Notes under the pieces: generated by a model
What the model was told of the DNA's origin: nothing
Seen by the model: only the letters and a program-made list of their open reading frames with translations
The model's database searches: none
Shown here: positions 60,040 through 64,000 of the stretch, piece by piece
Layout: each line of letters starts with the position of its first letter
Position numbering within the stretch: position 1 is the first letter of the stretch
Program-made: the position numbers and the translations under genes
Assembly (NCBI GenBank): GCA_022579005.1
Contig: MU401521.1
Coordinates: forward strand, 114,302 to 178,301
Length of the DNA: 64,000 nucleotides
Reading direction: 5' to 3'
Source of the DNA: Poronia punctata
Taxonomy: Eukaryota; Ascomycota; Sordariomycetes; Xylariales; Xylariaceae

Positions 60040-63000
60040 TATTATAAAAGTTATTAATACTAGTGCGCAAGCTAGCCTTATTGTTAAAATATATGTTTTA
60101 AAGCACGCCTTGCTAGTTTAACAAACTAGTTTTACTTAGAAAAGCTACAGCAATAATATTAACAAAGTTAGCTATACTAGTATTATTAAAACTAAAGTAT
60201 AGCTTACTAAGTAAAGCGTTAATTTTTTATTATATATTATTTTAAAGTAATATGCTTTATTTTTTTTGCTTTTAGGTATAAATTTTATTGTTAAAATAAA
60301 TATGTTTTTATATTATTAAAATAATTACTTTATATATAATATACAGTTTAAAAAAATAAAAATTATAATTTTAGTAGCATTTATTAAAAACTAGTTTTTG
60401 CTGTAGCTATTTAAAGTTGTTAACGTATTAAAAAACTAGCTACTATTTGCTTATTTTTAAAGCTAGCAAATAGCGTAATAAGGCCTTATTAAGCAACTGT
60501 TAAAAAGGTAGCTAATAATAATAATAATAACAAGTCTAACTTATTTTGCTACAATTAAAATATTGCCTTAGTTATAAATTATAACGCTGCTTTTTATAGT
60601 ATGCCTTAAAAAAATATCTTTAATACAGTGCTTAATATTAAAAAAAGTTTATTTCTAAATACTGCTAGCTTTAGCTTTTTTTACTTTAAAAGCGCTATAC
60701 TATCTAATTATAAGCACAATATTAATCTTAGCTTTTTTAATATATTTTTAATTAGTTTAGCTAATAATAAAATAATATAAGCTGTACTATATAATAACGC
60801 TTTTATAAATGTTTTTTATAATGCTACTTAAAAAGTTTATTATAAAGCCTAATAAGCTAGCATTGCTGCTGCTAAAAAAGCAAATTAACTAGGTGCTTTA
60901 GTTAAGTTGTTTAATATTTTTACTATATATAAAAGCAAAGCTAAAAAAGTCTATTTTTTTAATAATATTTTATTAAATAAAACAACTTTTTTAAGCACGT
61001 ACAACTAAAAAAAGGAAGCTATTAAAAAGAAAGTTATAAACGTTAAAAATAAGACTTAGTTATAATAAAAAGGTATTTATAAAAATATTTAGCTTTAATT
61101 TATAAAATACTTTTAAAGGACGTAACTTACTTAAAAAAAGGTTATAAAGCTACTTTAAAGCTTAAAGAAAACTAGCTTTACTAATGCAAAAAAAACAGTT
61201 TTGCTAAAAATCTTTTTTTATAAGAAAATAGCTTTAGTATAAGATTTTTTTAAAATAAAATACGCTAATAATAGTATTGCTTTGCTATATAAAATTAAAG
61301 CAGTGCTTTATAAAGCATAGCAAGCTAAAAACATTTTAATTCTTGCGCTACTAAAAAATAAGGTTATTAAGGTTTTGTAAACACGCTTTAAAAATAGGGT
61401 TTTAAAAAAAGCAAGCTTGCTATATTATAATATATAGTTTATAGTTAAAAAGCTTAGAAAAGGCCTACGCCTTATTAACTTAGCTACTAAGCTTAATGCT
61501 ATTATTATTTAAAATGCTGTTTTGCTGCAAAGCTATAATAAGTTTGCAAAAAAATTTGCTATATATATTATTATATTAGTTAGCAACTTGTTTTCTAGCT
61601 ATAACTAAATTAATTTTTTTATTTATAGCTATGCTTTAACTATATTTAACACTTTGCTTAGGTTACTTTAAATAACAACTTTATTATAAAGCTATATAAA
61701 CTTTATTGCCTAGTTTTTGTATATTATTATGCAAGTTTTTTTTAATATTACCTTTTAAAAATGTAAGCTTTTTTTTAATAATATAGGAATTAAAAGCTTT
61801 ATATTATACTATAATAATTAAAAAGTTGCTTTTAAAATTAAGCAATATGTTTTAAAGCATTTAAAAAATATTAATGTTATGCTTTTTAACTTAAAACTAG
61901 CTAGTTTTACTTTAAGTGCTGTAAAAAGCAAATAGTGTTGCTAATTTGTAAAGATTATCAGGTTTATATATAGAACGTATAGGAAAAAGCTTGTTAGTGC
62001 AAAGGTTATTAAAATTAAAAAATAGCCTGCGTATAGAGATATTATAAATATTAAAGCTTTTTTTAAAGTTACTGTTTACTATAAAATATAAATTAAAAAC
62101 TACTTTTAAATTTGTATACTTTTTACTACTTTTTTACAAAAGAATATAGCTTTTATTTAAGAAAATAAGCAATAGTAGTTTATAAATTAGTTAAAGCTTG
62201 CTTTAATTAATATACTACTTTTAGTTATTATTAACTATAAAAGTAAGCAGATTTACTTTTAAACTAATGCTTTTAAAACTAAATAAAAATATGTTTTAGC
62301 TTAAAAAATAAATAGGAAAATTAAACTAGCTTAATATAAGTTAAAATGTTAAAAGGGCCTTAAGTTAAACTATAACGCTATAAAGCAAGAGGCTTTTAGC
62401 GTTGTTAAGTTGCTAAAGCGCTTATAAAACTACTTTTATAATATATAATTTATTTTAAAAATTAATGCAAAAGTTCTAATTGCTTAGCTAAATAATAGGT
62501 TTTTTGCTTTTTTAAATACAATCTTTACTTAGTAAATTTTATATATTAAAATGTTTAACTTTAAGCTTTACTATATACTAAAAAAAAAGTATATAGCTAT
62601 AAATAGCTTGTCTTAGCAACTTTAAAAGCTTACTAACAACAACGACAATAAGTAAAAAGGTAATATAAAGCAATTTATTAATACTTAGCTTAGCGCTATG
62701 TTTATTAGCGTTAATGTGGTTTAAGTTAACTTAAAAACGGACGTAAACAAAGCCTTAAAACCTAATTGCAAGTTACTTGCTTTTAGCTACTTAATTTAGC
62801 TTGTTAAGCTACTATTAAAGCTTGCAGTTTAATAAACTTAAAAGAGTTAAAAGATTGCTTAATTTTTTATTACTAATATTGTTTTAAAACGCTATAATAA
62901 TAAATGCAAACAAAAGGGGTTTAAAAATTACATATATTAATACTTTATATATAATAATACTTTGTAAAAACAAGCAACTTAGCGTTTTATTTCTAAGCAA

Positions 63001-64000
63001 TATGTTAATTTTTTAAAAAAACGCAAGTTAATTATTTAAGAAATTTACTTAGCCTTTAGCTATAAAGAAATTAACCTAGTAATTTAACAAATTTTGTAAC
63101 TTTATTACTAGCTTAACTTTATTAAAAACGTTTACTTAGCAACTAAGTTTTATTTTAACTATTAAAAGTTATAAAGCAGCTTATTTAAAAAATAGCACTA
63201 GTATAATGTTTTTATTAGCTTTTTATGCTTATAAGTTATTAATATTTAAACTATGCTGTCTTATAAGGACTTTTTTGCCTTAGTTAAAGCATAGTATAAG
63301 TAGACAGCTTTTTTTAAAGCTAGAGCTTTTTAATAAGTAAACTTTAAGTTAGTATTTAAGTTTTTTTATAAATATATAGCGTATTATTATAGCAGCACCT
63401 TACATATTAAGTATAATAATAAAAGTAAATTTAAAAAAGAAGTTATTATAGCAATAAAGCACTTTAAATATTATATTGCTTATAAACTAGCTTACTACTT
63501 TTAAGCGTAAGGCCTTATTAAAAGTAAGCACTAGCTAATTAAAATAACGCTTATAAAAGTTATTAATAAGACTAGGAAAAACTAGCTAGATTACCTAAGC
63601 TTTGCTATTTTAGTAAACAACGTTATTATTTAATATTATAAATATAGCTTATATAAACTAGTTTACAAGCGTTTACTTATTTTGCTAATTAAAAACGTTA
63701 TATTAACGTAGCAAGTATTATAGTAAGATTTAGTTTTTAATTACACTAATCTAGTAGCATTAAAAGTAAAGCAGCTAAAGCATTATATAAAAAACGTTAA
63801 ACACGTAAAAGAAATTATTACTTTAAAGCAAAAAAATAACGTAAACTAATAAAATTAACAAAATGCTTATAAGATTTAACCTAAAATGTACGTTAGTAAC
63901 TTTATACTTTTATTTAATATTTTTTTTAAAATTAATAAAAGTAATAATAAAAAGCTTTTATATTAATAAAATAAGCTATACTAAATTACTAAAGCTATAA
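60040..64000 (+). mobile_element. Degenerate Ty3/Gypsy LTR retrotransposon, pol region, 3' end beyond window
   Basis: Reading TAA/TAG as mutated Gln/Trp codons, the plus strand still shows pol order. A retropepsin-like NTSAQASL stretch lies near 60056. Reverse transcriptase covers about 61330-61850, with KKLRKGLRLIN, SYNQ at 61597 and FFNNIGIK at 61771 at the YxDD position. RNase H lies near 62266 (TNAFKT). Integrase has NNKSKF at 63415 and a K at the third acidic position. The RT, RNase H and integrase landmarks share one frame, with stops but no visible frameshift. The catalytic Asp residues read Asn and the Glu reads Lys, so the element is dead. No LTR or primer-binding site was found. Sequence from about 57 kb may be its gag part. 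Confidence 0.8.

Larger units (their letters stand above)
51720..64000. repeat. AT-rich hypermutated (RIP-like) repeat block
   Basis: Composition falls from about 50% GC to roughly 20-25% within about 20 bp of position 51720 and stays there to the window end. No ORF of useful length survives on either strand. In eight 60-base lines counted by hand (starting 55021, 55141, 55561, 57061, 58861, 60541, 62221, 63481) there are 69 C. They are preceded by A 33 times, G 29, C 6 and T once. Of 51 G, 29 are followed by C, 14 by T, 5 by A and 3 by G. This is transition mutation on both strands, as in RIP, but with an unusual context. The block contains a legible dead Ty3/Gypsy pol. It may extend well beyond the window and could be a silenced heterochromatic region. 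Confidence 0.9.

Overview
The window is nuclear DNA of a filamentous ascomycete (Pezizomycotina). The protein-coding genes carry short introns of about 45-140 bp with GT(A/G)AG(T) donors, CTAAC/CTGAC branch sites and AG acceptors. Gene families are typical of moulds: tyrosinase, a stand-alone CDH-type cytochrome, arylsulfotransferase-like proteins and FAD aromatic monooxygenases. A 12-kb AT-rich block at the right end carries C-to-T hypermutation of the RIP type. The species cannot be named from the sequence alone.

Layout. 0-6.4 kb is housekeeping: DAHP synthase (cut by the window start), a small Cys-rich membrane protein, mitochondrial ribosomal protein mL50 and a mitochondrial acyl-CoA thioesterase. 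6.4-9.5 kb is gene-free. 9.5-13.2 kb has a secreted ASST-like protein and a cytosolic NodB-type deacetylase, followed by tRNA-Val(AAC). 14-35 kb is accessory and rich in oxidative enzymes: a salicylate-hydroxylase-like monooxygenase, an SDR, a 5.5-kb gene-free stretch holding a hAT-like MITE, a tyrosinase, a cupin protein, a large membrane protein, an amidase and a phenol-2-monooxygenase-like enzyme. The last two are divergently arranged. 36-51.5 kb returns to mixed housekeeping and accessory genes: CDH-type haem domain, ARP6, an intron-containing tRNA-Asn(GTT), an F-box protein with a Cys-rich tail, a UFD1-like zinc-finger protein, a 24-residue metallothionein too short for ordinary ORF calling, and an SMP-30-like secreted propeller. 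From 51,720 to the end the sequence flips abruptly to roughly 20-25% GC. No intact gene is present there, but a ruined Ty3/Gypsy pol (protease, RT, RNase H, integrase) is still legible.

The enzymes between 14 and 35 kb share a theme of aromatic ring hydroxylation and oxidation. No backbone synthase, transporter or transcription factor is visible, so this is a suggestive neighbourhood and not a demonstrated gene cluster. The most unusual signals are the mutation context of the AT-rich block (C lost after a pyrimidine, not chiefly before A), the MITE with a perfect 8-bp target duplication, a strongly over-represented intergenic 8-mer TACGAGTA, and unusual splicing (a GC-AG intron and 7- and 8-nt exons).
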